Shown: positions 1 to 8,479 of the stretch, in pieces
Numbering within the stretch: the stretch's first letter is position 1
Layout of the letters: the number at the start of each line of letters is the position of its first letter
From: an uncultured Vampirovibrio sp.
GTDB lineage: Bacteria > Cyanobacteriota > Vampirovibrionia > Gastranaerophilales > Gastranaerophilaceae
Direction of reading: 5' to 3'
Length of the DNA stretch: 64,000 nt
Assembly: GCA_910583725.1 (NCBI GenBank)
Contig: CAJTXZ010000004.1
Span: forward strand, 58,122-122,121
Notes under the pieces: generated by a model
The model's input: only the letters and a program-made list of their open reading frames with translations
Told to the model about the DNA's origin: nothing
Databases searched by the model: none
Program-made: the position numbers and the translations under genes

Positions 1-2
1 GG

Positions 3-266
3 GGTGTAAACAAAATAATCAGAACCTGCACACAAAATGTAATTATGGGCTTAAACAATTTGTTCAAAATCCCATATTCTCAAAGTATTATTGGTGCCGG
101 CACAATTACAGCAGGTGTTACCTTAATCACAGACAGCGTTTCCAGGTTCCTCTCTGGCATGCCGTCAAGAAAAATGAACAAAGAACAGCTTGATGCCTAC
201 AACAGAAACAAAAAAGAAGGTATACTAAAAGGCTACTATGACGCCCTAGACAAGCTCACAGATTAA
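3..266 (+). CDS. C-terminal part of a hypothetical protein cut by the window edge
   Basis: The reading frame is open to the first base of the window, with no stop upstream of the ATG at 45, so this is probably the 3' end of a longer gene and not a complete 73-residue protein. From the ATG the peptide begins MGLNNLFKIPYSQS, has a moderately hydrophobic stretch (IIGAGTITAGVTLI) and ends in a charged helix rich in Lys, Asn and Asp. There is no Shine-Dalgarno sequence before the ATG at 45, which also argues against a start there. A good terminator follows 35 bases after the stop. I do not recognise the family. Confidence 0.5.
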   Translation, partial: GVNKIIRTCTQNVIMGLNNLFKIPYSQSIIGAGTITAGVTLITDSVSRFLSGMPSRKMNKEQLDAYNRNKKEGILKGYYDALDKLTD

Positions 267-300
267 ATTTATGCTATCCTTTCTAATTGGTAATACATTC

Positions 301-331
301 AGGCATTTAATTTCTAAATGCCTTTTATTTT
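301..331 (+). terminator. Rho-independent terminator after the left-edge gene
   Basis: AGGCATTTA (301-309) and TAAATGCCT (315-323) form a perfect 9-bp stem with the 5-nt loop ATTTC, followed by TTTATTTTA. It lies 35 bp after the stop of the plus-strand gene that enters from the left edge. Confidence 0.8.
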
Positions 332-365
332 ACCTACTTTCCTTTGCCACCTAGGCACACATGCC

Positions 366-642
366 CTAAAATCCCTTTAGCCCCCTTGTAGTCTTTTTAA
401 ATTCTTCATCCGGCACAGAAAAAGCCCGCCACAAATAATATGCAATAAGAAAAAGCCTTCCGCAAATAATATAATTCAGTGGCCCATCAGGTATTGCAGG
501 TATTTTATTTTGTCTTATCCTTCCTGTATTCCGCAGGAATGGTCAAACTTTTAGTGACATAATAACCCGTCACAATTAAACAAATTATCGTCACCCCCTG
601 CATAACATTACTAATAATATCAAGCATTATTTTGCTGTCCAT
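366..642 (-). pseudogene. Small two-helix membrane protein gene, apparently frameshifted
   Basis: The ATG at 642 opens a 45-codon frame beginning MDSKIMLDIISNVMQGV with one clear membrane helix (VTIICLIVTGYYVT), ending at 505. From about 520 to 366 the next frame continues with coding-like sequence that has no start codon: IPAIPDGPLNY, a second hydrophobic stretch (YIICGRLFLIAYYLW) and a charged tail ending KKTTRGLKGF. The shift falls in an A-rich run around 503-515. The simplest reading is one gene of about 90 codons with two membrane helices, broken by a frameshift. Two overlapping small genes or programmed frameshifting are alternatives. A strong promoter sits directly upstream. Family not recognised. 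Confidence 0.45.
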
Positions 643-649
643 GCCCCTT

Positions 650-678
650 ATTATAACGTCATTTTAAGACCATGGCAA
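650..678 (-). promoter_or_regulatory. Sigma-70-type promoter of the small membrane gene
   Basis: On the minus strand TTGCCA (673-678), a 17-nt spacer and TATAAT (650-655) make a near-consensus promoter. The ATG at 642 begins 7 nt after the -10 box, so the transcript would start at or beside the start codon (a leaderless or nearly leaderless mRNA). Confidence 0.6.
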
Positions 679-845
679 TAAATTATACCGAGGCTGTACA
701 AAGTAAATTTTTATTGTAATCCCGCCTATAACTAGCAGCCCGACACCTTTTAAAGCCAGTTAATCAAACTAAAGCAAAAAGTCGCCCTGTACACATTTCA
801 AAGAGTTAGCCGGGTACACATGCCCTAAAACCAGCACCCCACGCA

Positions 846-870
846 AAACAAAAGCCCCAAAAAGCGGGGC
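846..870 (-). terminator. Terminator downstream of the HD-GYP-like gene
   Basis: Read on the minus strand, GCCCC (866-870) and GGGGC (854-858) pair around a 7-nt loop and are followed by TTTTGTTTTG. It lies about 205 bp beyond the stop of the HD-GYP-like gene at 1076. The rest of the spacer 679-1075 holds no gene that I can see, only a 15-nt word ACACATGCCCTAAAA at 816-830 that also occurs at 357-371. Confidence 0.55.
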
Positions 871-1075
871 GATTTTCATACTTCATATTCTAAATTTTTA
901 TATAAGTGCAAAACTCTGTCGTATTCTTGAATAGAGGCCTTTAGGATTTTTACAATACGGTACCAAAATTATAAACTGGCAGTCCTAGAGATGATTTGCC
1001 CGGAATGCAACAGGCTAAAATACTTGATTTTAATGACATTCCGCCATCACCAGCTTGTGAGAGAGCAGCAGCCCC

Positions 1076-2362
1076 TTATTCAGCCTTACTTTTCATCTCA
1101 ATAAGCGCATTTACAACGTTCGGGTCCCACTTAATCGCACTTTCCTGCCTTAAAATTTCAAAGGCATCATTATCTGAAAGCGCTTCTCTGTGCGGCCTGT
1201 CCTCAGTCAAAGCACAATACGCATCAGCCACGGCAATAATTCTTGAGCCAAACGGAATAGAAAATCCGCCAAGGCCTTCAGGCTTGCCAAGGCCGTCCCA
1301 GCGCTCTTTCTGGTAATGTATATACGGCACAACCTCAGACATAAAGTTTATATTCATAAGCAAATTAACGCCCGCATTTGGATGTTCCTGCAATTTATCC
1401 CACTCGTCAGTCGTCAGTTTGCCTTTTTTATTTAAAAGTTCATCCTCAAGCGTAATTTTGCCGATATTCTGTAAAAGCCCGGCATAATATATTAAATCGG
1501 TCGTTTTTTCATTCAGTTTAAGGAAACGGCAAATTTCTCTTGACAATTCCGCTGTGCGCCTTGAATGATTATTTTTGTATTTGCCCTTCAAATCAACCGC
1601 AACAGCCAATTTTTCAACAAAAGCCTGCTGCTTATCACCTAAATCGCCAATTATAGAAGTCAATTGCGCGCGAAGATTTAAAAGTTCGCTCGTTGAAACC
1701 GTCTCAATATCAACAACCCTTTTTACCTGCTCTATTAATTTTTGAATACCGAGAGACGTTACAAAAAGACCCGCAGTAATCTTCAAAAGGTCAATAAAAT
1801 CAGCCTCAAGCGGGCGGCTTAAATCCCTCACGGTCTCAATTGCGCCAATACATTCAAACTTATTCTTCATCGGGAAAATAATCACCTGCTTATTATTTTC
1901 ATTAAGCATGATTACTTCCTCATTTTCATAACTTTTTATAATATTAAGGTTTACATCCTTCTTAACAACCTCAGACGAAGCCCCGGCAAGCTTTATAGGC
2001 TCGTCCTTCCTTGCAAGATAAATCACACACTCATCCAAAGAAAGCATGAGCTTAATGGTTTTTGCAATCGAATTATAAATAATATAATCCTCATTTGAAT
2101 CAAACCCAAGAATTGAGAGGGTCGAATCAATGGAATAGATTGAAATTAATTCCAAAAGTTGGTCTTTTAGCCTCTCATTCTTGGTTTTTACCTTATCGCC
2201 AATCTTGTGGGCAAATTCGGAGCTTATAAGGTGCTCACATAAAAAATCACCCAAATTTAAGGCAAAAATCTCTTCCATAGGGTCATTCTCAAGAAGGCAA
2301 ACCGTCATAGCATCGGCTAATTCACTATCGTTAATCTTTTTCGGGTCTTTAAAATTTTCCAT
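1076..2362 (-). CDS. GAF-like plus degenerate HD-GYP domain protein (428 aa)
   Basis: The C-terminal ~170 residues have the overall HD-GYP pattern of cyclic-di-GMP phosphodiesterases (NHSRRTAELS, EHPNAGVNLL, a KERWDG motif, IIAVADAYCALTEDRPHR), but the metal-binding and signature residues are changed. The usual HDIGK reads QNIGK, the HHE pair reads QKE and GYP reads GKP. The first His of the fold remains. The middle of the protein (about 95-215) resembles a GAF-type sensor, and the N-terminus is helical. The protein is cytosolic with no membrane segment. Known catalytic HD-GYP enzymes need these ligands, so I infer a non-catalytic binding or scaffolding role. The start is supported by AGGA 8 nt upstream. 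The nearby prepilin and pilus operon make a c-di-GMP-related role plausible but unproven. Confidence 0.8.
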   Translation of the reverse strand: MENFKDPKKINDSELADAMTVCLLENDPMEEIFALNLGDFLCEHLISSEFAHKIGDKVKTKNERLKDQLLELISIYSIDSTLSILGFDSNEDYIIYNSIAKTIKLMLSLDECVIYLARKDEPIKLAGASSEVVKKDVNLNIIKSYENEEVIMLNENNKQVIIFPMKNKFECIGAIETVRDLSRPLEADFIDLLKITAGLFVTSLGIQKLIEQVKRVVDIETVSTSELLNLRAQLTSIIGDLGDKQQAFVEKLAVAVDLKGKYKNNHSRRTAELSREICRFLKLNEKTTDLIYYAGLLQNIGKITLEDELLNKKGKLTTDEWDKLQEHPNAGVNLLMNINFMSEVVPYIHYQKERWDGLGKPEGLGGFSIPFGSRIIAVADAYCALTEDRPHREALSDNDAFEILRQESAIKWDPNVVNALIEMKSKAE

Positions 2363-2512
2363 TACAATTTCCTAAAACAAAATTCTTTATACAAACTATA
2401 TCGGCAGCTTTTTAAAAAACTTTTGCCTTTTCTTAAAAAAACTTAAAAAAATTATACTAAAGTTTACAAAATTCTAACCAGAGTATGTAAAATATGTTAA
2501 AATAAACAAATT

Positions 2513-3640
2513 ATGAGCCCTGAAAAATTTTTAACAAAAACTAAATATTTTAAAAGCGAAGACGAAATTTTGCTTGAAAGCGGCAAAGTCTTAAAAAATA
2601 TAGAAATAGCATACGAAACGTATGGCAATTTAAACAAAAATAAGGATAACGCAATACTAGTATGCCATGCCCTGACAGCAGACGCCCATGCTGCAGGCTA
2701 TCACAGCCTTAATGACAAAAAGCCCGGCTGGTGGGATGCTATGATTGGCCCAAATAAGGCGCTTGACACCAATAAATATTTTGTAATTTCATCAAACGTT
2801 TTAGGGGGGTGCAAAGGCACAACCGGCCCATGCTCTATTAATCCTGACACCAAAACGCCCTATGGACACGACTTTCCGGTGATTACCATAGAAGATATGG
2901 TAAAAGTTCAAAAAAAACTTGTAGATTTTTTCGGCATAAAAAAATTAATCGTGATAGGCGGTTCTATGGGCGGCATGCAGGCGATTGAGTGGTCAATAAA
3001 GCACCCTGATATTGTTAAGACAACCATCGTAATCGCCTCCACTGCAAGGCTTTCAGCCCAGGCAATAGCCTTTAATGCCGTTGCAAGAAATGCTATCATT
3101 CAGGATAAATATTTCAACGGCGGAAACTATTATAACAGCTGCAATACGCCGGATTACGGCCTTGCAATCGCAAGAATGATAGGCCATATCACCTATTTAT
3201 GCGAAGAAGCAATGCACTCGAAATTCGGCAGAGACTTCAAATCCGCTCCCAGCTTTGATTTTGGGGTCGATTTTCAGGTGGAAAGCTACCTTGAATATCA
3301 GGGAAGAATTTTTGTCGACAGATTCGACGCCAATAGTTACTTATACATTACAAAAGCACTAGATTATTACGACCCGATTACAAAATTTGGCACCCTTGAA
3401 AATGCTTTCAGGCAAAGCGATTCCAGGTTTTTAATAATTTCTTTTGACTCTGACTGGCTATTCACATCAAACCAGTCTAAAGAAATGGTAAACGCGCTAA
3501 TCAAGGCAGGGCGCGACGTTTCGTATGTTGAGCTAAAAAGTCCATGCGGACATGACGCATTTTTGATAGAATATGAAAATCAAACAAAAATAATTAAAAA
3601 CTTCCTAAAAAAGGACTGTCCAAAAATAGATGCAGCGTGA
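2513..3640 (+). CDS. metX: Homoserine O-acyltransferase MetX (375 aa)
   Basis: Transfers an acyl group (acetyl in most family members) from acyl-CoA to homoserine, the first committed step of methionine synthesis, in the cytosol. It is a full-length alpha/beta hydrolase of the MetX family. The GGCKGTTGP loop lies near residue 98, the nucleophile elbow IGGSMGGMQ carries Ser151, and the catalytic Asp and His are expected in the segments SFDSDWLF and CGHDAFL near the C-terminus. It is followed by metW, a pairing conserved in many bacteria. The start at ATG 2513 has no evident Shine-Dalgarno, but TTAAAAT precedes it by 11 nt. Acetyl versus succinyl preference cannot be decided by eye. Confidence 0.95.
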   Translation: MSPEKFLTKTKYFKSEDEILLESGKVLKNIEIAYETYGNLNKNKDNAILVCHALTADAHAAGYHSLNDKKPGWWDAMIGPNKALDTNKYFVISSNVLGGCKGTTGPCSINPDTKTPYGHDFPVITIEDMVKVQKKLVDFFGIKKLIVIGGSMGGMQAIEWSIKHPDIVKTTIVIASTARLSAQAIAFNAVARNAIIQDKYFNGGNYYNSCNTPDYGLAIARMIGHITYLCEEAMHSKFGRDFKSAPSFDFGVDFQVESYLEYQGRIFVDRFDANSYLYITKALDYYDPITKFGTLENAFRQSDSRFLIISFDSDWLFTSNQSKEMVNALIKAGRDVSYVELKSPCGHDAFLIEYENQTKIIKNFLKKDCPKIDAA

Positions 3641-3768
3641 AACACAGGTATAACAAGGTTTTTAGGTATTAGCAAACCTATAAAATCTTATATAATAAGG
3701 ATTTTAGACGTACCTGGCAGCAGAAGTTCAATAATAGCAAGGCTTTTTAATAAAAAAAGGAAATAGAT

Positions 3769-4383
3769 TTGACCAAAGAACAAACCACAAGACAATTAAA
3801 CTATGAAGTAGTAACAAGCTTAATCCCAACAGGCGCAAGGGTTTTAGACCTTGGCTGCGGCGATGGCATGCTTTTTTCAAAACTAATTAATGAAAAAAAA
3901 GTAACAGGTGTAGGCATAGAAATAGACCAAAATGAGGTCATAAAGGCGCTTGACAAGGGTGTTGCAGTCATTCAGGGCGATATTGATGAAGGCCTGAAAC
4001 AGTTTCCTGACGCGGGTTTTGACTATGCAATACTAAACCAGACCCTGCAGGCAGTAGAAAAGCCTGATTTGGTTGTGGATGAAATGTTAAGGGTGGCAAA
4101 CAAGGCTATAGTTAGCTTTCCAAACTTTGCATACTGGAAAGTCAGGTTCTATCTATTTTTTAAGGGTAAAATGCCAAAATCCCACGCACTGCCATATGAG
4201 TGGTACAACACCCCAAACATCCACCTGATGACGGTTAACGACTTTTTTGAATTTTGCAAAAAACGCAATATAAGAATTCTAAAATCCGCATATTTAACAA
4301 GAAACAAGGTCAGGAGTGGCATTTTGATAAAAACCATAACAAATTTTTTCACAGAAGAAGCAATTTTTGTAATTTCAAAATAA
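3769..4383 (+). CDS. metW: MetW-type methyltransferase-like protein (204 aa)
   Basis: MetW is required with MetX for homoserine acylation in several proteobacteria. The sequence has a class I SAM-binding glycine loop (VLDLGCGDGML) and the family's conserved NFAYWKVR and HLMTVNDFFEF segments, over the usual ~200-residue length. The start is a TTG at 3769 with AAAGGAAA about 7 nt upstream; no ATG fits. It lies 128 bp after metX in the same direction, with a weak stem-loop in between, so co-transcription is likely but not certain. Confidence 0.93.
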   Translation: MTKEQTTRQLNYEVVTSLIPTGARVLDLGCGDGMLFSKLINEKKVTGVGIEIDQNEVIKALDKGVAVIQGDIDEGLKQFPDAGFDYAILNQTLQAVEKPDLVVDEMLRVANKAIVSFPNFAYWKVRFYLFFKGKMPKSHALPYEWYNTPNIHLMTVNDFFEFCKKRNIRILKSAYLTRNKVRSGILIKTITNFFTEEAIFVISK

Positions 4384-5100
4384 TTTTTTACGGCGCGTGC
4401 AAAAAAATTCCAAACCGAATTTTTAAATTTTAAAGTTTGTCTGCATTATTTTACCCTGAAAGCCTTGCCATATCTGCCTTATAAAGATTTTTTACACCCA
4501 TAAAGCACTACAGGAAAGGGGTTTGCAAATTCAAAGAAACCTTAAACTATTGCATTACAAGCATTTCACACTTACATAATGTTTAAGACGCAATAATGTC
4601 GATACTATTCAGCCCTATAATAAATATTTTCCAAAAAATTTCTGCAAAACTTAAACGTCATAAAGCGTATCCAAAAGGTATTACAGCTTTTTTGCACGCC
4701 TAAAGCCAAGCCATCAAGAGGCTAAATATCCTATTAGGCAGCAAAACTCTTAAAATAACGCGCTATATGCAGACACAGTGAGGGTTTTAGTCATTAAACC
4801 CGACTAAAACACTACTATCATAGGGTTTTAACATACCACACAGCCTAAAATAGAGAGCAAGAAGGTTCTCAGCACAAAAAACTATTGCTCTGTAAAAAAG
4901 CCGTAAAATTTTATATAAAAAATAACCCGCAAAGCCCACCCTAAAGGCATTTTCTACAAACTGCAACACCCAAAGCCCAATTCGCTAAAGCTTCTTGCCG
5001 CTTTATAAGTTTTCGGCCACGCTAAAACACCTTCCCCCCAAACCTTTCAGCAAAACTCCACGTCTAAAACCCCAACACAACAAGGCTTTTACATCTACAC
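4384..5100 (+). other. Gene-free spacer of about 700 bp
   Basis: I see no convincing gene, RNA or mobile element here. A 60-codon open frame on the minus strand (4787-4969) lacks a ribosome binding site and coding character. The stretch is rich in short words such as AAAGCCTTGCC, CCTTATAAAG, GCATTACAAGC and AAAGCACTACAGG. Similar words recur in the spacers at 3641-3768, 25431-25600 and 59183-60020, so these may share an origin or function. Confidence 0.5.
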
Positions 5101-5147
5101 TAAAAAATAATAAAAAGAGGGCACTTAAAGGTTACAAAAAAGTGCCC
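5101..5147 (-). terminator. Terminator of the glycine-rich prepilin gene
   Basis: On the minus strand GGGCACTT (5140-5147) pairs with AAGTGCCC (5119-5126) across a 13-nt loop, and is followed by CTTTTTATTATTTTTTA. It lies about 120 bp after the stop of the prepilin-like gene. Confidence 0.75.
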
Positions 5148-5269
5148 GAAAAGTTGTTCATCTAAATTTATTTTAATTTTTGGTCTCAATATTTCGTTAC
5201 AAAAGTTTACAATTAAAACCTGATTTGATTAAAATAAGTCAACTTGTTAAATTTAGCCCTGTCAAATAA

Positions 5270-8200
5270 TCATTTTGACTCCTCCTCCTTCAAATTCCAG
5301 TAGATGATAACAAAGCCTGGCATACCTTTAGCTCCTTGTGCTGCTTGTTCATCTGTGTTTTCTTTCCATATCCAGGCACCTCCGCCTCCTCCTGTAGAGC
5401 CCGGTAGTGTAGTCCCTGCATAAGTATCAATGTTTGTCTTTGACATTATCTTTGCAAAGTTTGAAGTAAATGCTCTTGGAATAATGGTTTCTGTAAGGGT
5501 TAATGGTATATATTGATTTAAACCATCATCTTTATCTGAGAGATTACATTTAAGTGCTTCTTCATCAACTCCTGTTTTTGCATCATAGAAATCTATAGGA
5601 AGAGTTGAAAAGCCTCCGCAGGGAATAGAATCCACAGGTGATATCTTGTTATTTATTCCTCCATTTCCACCGGGTGCACTATAGAAGGTTACTGTATAAT
5701 CTTCATTTGCTCTTACACTTTTTCCTTCTGTCTTTGATAAATCCTCAGGAAAAGTTATATAGTTATTCCCTACAAGTTTTCTAATTGCATTAGTATCTAT
5801 ACTTCCTGCTTTACCTCCTGTTCCCGGGATAGAATCTATACCTCTTGCAATATTGCCTAATCCATCTATTGCTATAGTTCCGTTTGTTGTATCATCCGGT
5901 TTACCGGCTATACCGCCTCCTCCACCGTATCCGCCTATTGCTTCAAACTTATACTTATTTATTCCGTTTGTTGAATATTCTATATAACTGTCTCCACCTT
6001 TTATACCATTAGCACCGTTTGAACCTGTATTTCCTGCGGCCCCTCCATTGCCGCCAATTCCAGCGGCCATTGTAATCTTAACTCCCGGTCTTATACCAGC
6101 TGTTATGTTTGTAATATGTACAACAGCACCAGCTCCACCTCCGCCACCTCCAACTCCGGGTTTTGCTAATTTATACGATACTCTTGCCATACCTCCTCCG
6201 CCATTACCTGCATTATTACATTTTGCAAATGCTCTTGTTGGTCCTTCTGTACAGTTTGCACCACCTCCTCCTGCACCGCCTAAGGTACCTGATGAATTTA
6301 TATTTCCTCCTGTCTTTGTTGTTCCTGCAAAGCTTGAATTACCGCCATTACCTCCGCATACACCAACTGCACCCTGTGCCAAAGTGGGCACTATACCATC
6401 ATCAGATATTGAATTACATGCAAAATATCCTCCTGCTTTGTAGCTTGCATTAGTACTGTATATGTTTTTGTAATAACAGCCATCAGTCTCTCCTGAATTA
6501 TTTGTATACGCTGGGTGTGCTCCTCCGCCACATCCGGAGGTACCTGAATTACCTCCTTTTTTGCCTCCCGGGGCAGAGAATTTCCATACTTCATTTGAAC
6601 CTATTGTAACTGTTGCATAAGATCTTTTGCCATCTTTTCCATTAATGAAACGTGCCTTATCATCATCTGATTGGGATAGTACTTTTGCATATATACTATC
6701 CGTACTATTCATCCTTATTCTTCCTCCTGTACCTCCACCACCTGCAGCATATGTTAATTTAACATCATTACTTTCTTTAAATGCTTTTCTTAATACTTCA
6801 TTAGGTATCTTCATCTCAGCATATAAGCCTCCTGAGCCTCCTCCGCCAACTGTTGTTGAGAAGGTTGAGATACGGTCTATTACACAGCGGGTAGAATAAA
6901 ACTGTTCTTTCCCATCATTCGTAGAGCCAAACGAAAGATTTGTACTGTACAAAGAAGCTACCGTGCTTAATTCTGCTGACCATAAGTTGCTTGGAAAATG
7001 CCCCAAACATCCATTACTGTCGCAGTAATACCACAATACCCCGCAGGAAACACTACCGTTGCCGCCAACCCAGGAGCACAGTTGCAATCCAGGATACGTA
7101 ACATTAGAAGGTGCACCAGAATAACTTGAACCTCCATAGCCGCTATTATATTGATTTAAGATACCGGTTTTGGAAGCCAGTGTGTGATTATACCTAACCC
7201 CAGGCTCCCAGCCCCTGAGCTCTGTGCCCCTTGGAAGTCTGCCGGCATTAACGCCAACCGGTTGCCATAATGAACATATGGTTTGAGCGGCATTGTGCAT
7301 ACACACAGAGCGCCTGCAGCCACCATATGAATTCCCATTTACAGCCGTAGCACAATCGGTCGCACTTGTTCCCGTATCGCCTTCAAGACAGCACCCGCCG
7401 CCCCAGGGGCAATTTTCAGCCTTGCAGCCTGTCCAATCAGACGCTTGACAAGTTGCAGTATTGCCAGGATTAATTAAAGGAGCAGCACCAGTTGCTGAGC
7501 CGCCATTTGCAGATGTTGCAGGATTATACCTTGACACACAAACAGAGTGATACCCGGCACTTGGCGAGGGATGTTGGCCCGCTGCATTTGGAAGAGTAGC
7601 AGCACCCGTGCCTGATGCGCCTTCATATTCAGGACCAACAAAGACTCCCCAGCTGCCACAATCTGATTGCCCTGCAGGATACCCTTTGCCATTTGAAAAG
7701 CCAACTCCACCGCCTCCTCCTCCGCCTGTTAATTGAACAGATACATCCATCATATTAGGGCTTAAACTTATTGTTTTTGATGTTTCACTATCTAATGTAC
7801 TACCATTAATAATATCTGTATATTTTGTTGTTCCAAGAGACATTTTTGCTGCACCGCCTCCGCCTCCACCGCCTGATGCTAATATTACGCTTATAGAATG
7901 CGTATTATTTGGAATAGTACATCCTTCTTCTTCTATTCCTTCTGTTAATACACATCCTCCCTCAGGTATTACAACATTCCCTGTTCCTGATACTATAACA
8001 TTCTCATTAAACTTTTTTGTCATGACAGGAGCTAATGCTGCCATCAACAATGAAGCGACTAACAATGCCATGAGCATTTCTACGAGGGAAAAGGCGGATT
8101 GCTTAGCAGTTTTCTTTTGAAGGGACTTTAAAATTTTATCAGATAACAATACTGGTTTTTTCTTGTTAAATCTTAGTATATTACCTTTGTTCCAACATCT

Positions 8201-8344
8201 TGATTGTTCATTTTTCTTTCTTTGATTCACTCGCCATACGCAAAGAAAGAAAAATGAACCAAAAAGAAAGAAACGCGGCTTTGGGCTGAATTGCGGATTT
8301 CGTAAATTAACGACTTTAGGATTATAATTTTTGTTTTTATCCAT
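5270..8344 (-). CDS. Giant glycine-rich prepilin-like surface protein (1024 aa)
   Basis: Residues 84-111 are a textbook type IV prepilin segment: A-FSLVE with the N-methylated Phe+1 and Glu+5, followed by LMALLVASLLMAALAP. The remainder, over 900 residues, is far larger than a pilin. It is dominated by glycine runs (five to eight Gly in a row at many places), Asn/Ser/Thr and scattered Cys, and has no recognisable catalytic domain. I infer a secreted or pilus-tip adhesin handled by a prepilin peptidase and the pilus machinery at 13-20 kb. The start at 8344 is chosen because AAGGGGG lies 6 nt upstream; an in-frame ATG 27 nt further upstream would place that site inside the gene. The 84-residue leader is unusually long because an inverted-repeat element (8206-8259) forms residues ~29-47. 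Directly upstream lies a palindrome-bearing divergent promoter. Confidence 0.8.
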   Translation of the reverse strand: MDKNKNYNPKVVNLRNPQFSPKPRFFLFGSFFFLCVWRVNQRKKNEQSRCWNKGNILRFNKKKPVLLSDKILKSLQKKTAKQSAFSLVEMLMALLVASLLMAALAPVMTKKFNENVIVSGTGNVVIPEGGCVLTEGIEEEGCTIPNNTHSISVILASGGGGGGGAAKMSLGTTKYTDIINGSTLDSETSKTISLSPNMMDVSVQLTGGGGGGGVGFSNGKGYPAGQSDCGSWGVFVGPEYEGASGTGAATLPNAAGQHPSPSAGYHSVCVSRYNPATSANGGSATGAAPLINPGNTATCQASDWTGCKAENCPWGGGCCLEGDTGTSATDCATAVNGNSYGGCRRSVCMHNAAQTICSLWQPVGVNAGRLPRGTELRGWEPGVRYNHTLASKTGILNQYNSGYGGSSYSGAPSNVTYPGLQLCSWVGGNGSVSCGVLWYYCDSNGCLGHFPSNLWSAELSTVASLYSTNLSFGSTNDGKEQFYSTRCVIDRISTFSTTVGGGGSGGLYAEMKIPNEVLRKAFKESNDVKLTYAAGGGGTGGRIRMNSTDSIYAKVLSQSDDDKARFINGKDGKRSYATVTIGSNEVWKFSAPGGKKGGNSGTSGCGGGAHPAYTNNSGETDGCYYKNIYSTNASYKAGGYFACNSISDDGIVPTLAQGAVGVCGGNGGNSSFAGTTKTGGNINSSGTLGGAGGGGANCTEGPTRAFAKCNNAGNGGGGMARVSYKLAKPGVGGGGGGAGAVVHITNITAGIRPGVKITMAAGIGGNGGAAGNTGSNGANGIKGGDSYIEYSTNGINKYKFEAIGGYGGGGGIAGKPDDTTNGTIAIDGLGNIARGIDSIPGTGGKAGSIDTNAIRKLVGNNYITFPEDLSKTEGKSVRANEDYTVTFYSAPGGNGGINNKISPVDSIPCGGFSTLPIDFYDAKTGVDEEALKCNLSDKDDGLNQYIPLTLTETIIPRAFTSNFAKIMSKTNIDTYAGTTLPGSTGGGGGAWIWKENTDEQAAQGAKGMPGFVIIYWNLKEEESK
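8206..8259. repeat. Perfect 19-bp inverted repeat inside the prepilin leader
   Basis: GTTCATTTTTCTTTCTTTG (8206-8224) and its exact reverse complement (8241-8259) flank a 16-nt loop. The arms are read as part of the prepilin leader, giving an odd run of Phe, then Arg/Lys. AAAAAGAAAGAAACG follows the second arm. The sharp symmetry and unrelated amino-acid composition suggest a small palindromic element inserted in-frame upstream of the pilin signal. Confidence 0.8.
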
Positions 8345-8377
8345 AATTTCCCCCTTGTAATATATTGTCACATTGGC

Positions 8378-8432
8378 TAATTTATAAATTACTTAATAAA
8401 TTATACAATATTATGTAATTTATAAATTACAT
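8378..8432. promoter_or_regulatory. Two palindromic operators in a divergent promoter region
   Basis: TAATTTATAAATTA (8378-8391) and ATGTAATTTATAAATTACAT (8413-8432) are perfect palindromes sharing the same 14-bp core, with centres 38 bp apart. They lie between the start of the prepilin gene (minus, 8344) and the start of the first small HTH protein (plus, 8480). I infer operator sites for a dimeric regulator, possibly one of the adjacent HTH proteins, controlling both directions. Confidence 0.6.
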
Positions 8433-8479
8433 GCTAACATAATTTGCCTTTATGTCAATAGAGAAATTAAAATAAAAAA

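Noticed and set aside
996..1316. Plus-strand open frame over the end of the HD-GYP-like gene
   Set aside because: Antisense shadow of a well-supported protein-coding gene, with no Shine-Dalgarno sequence.
4787..4969. 60-codon open frame on the minus strand
   Set aside because: No ribosome binding site, no hydrophobic or domain pattern, and it lies in a spacer with odd word usage. Treated as non-coding.
6048..6443. Pro-rich plus-strand frame antisense to the giant prepilin
   Set aside because: Antisense of glycine codons gives proline codons, so this is an artefact of the Gly-rich gene.
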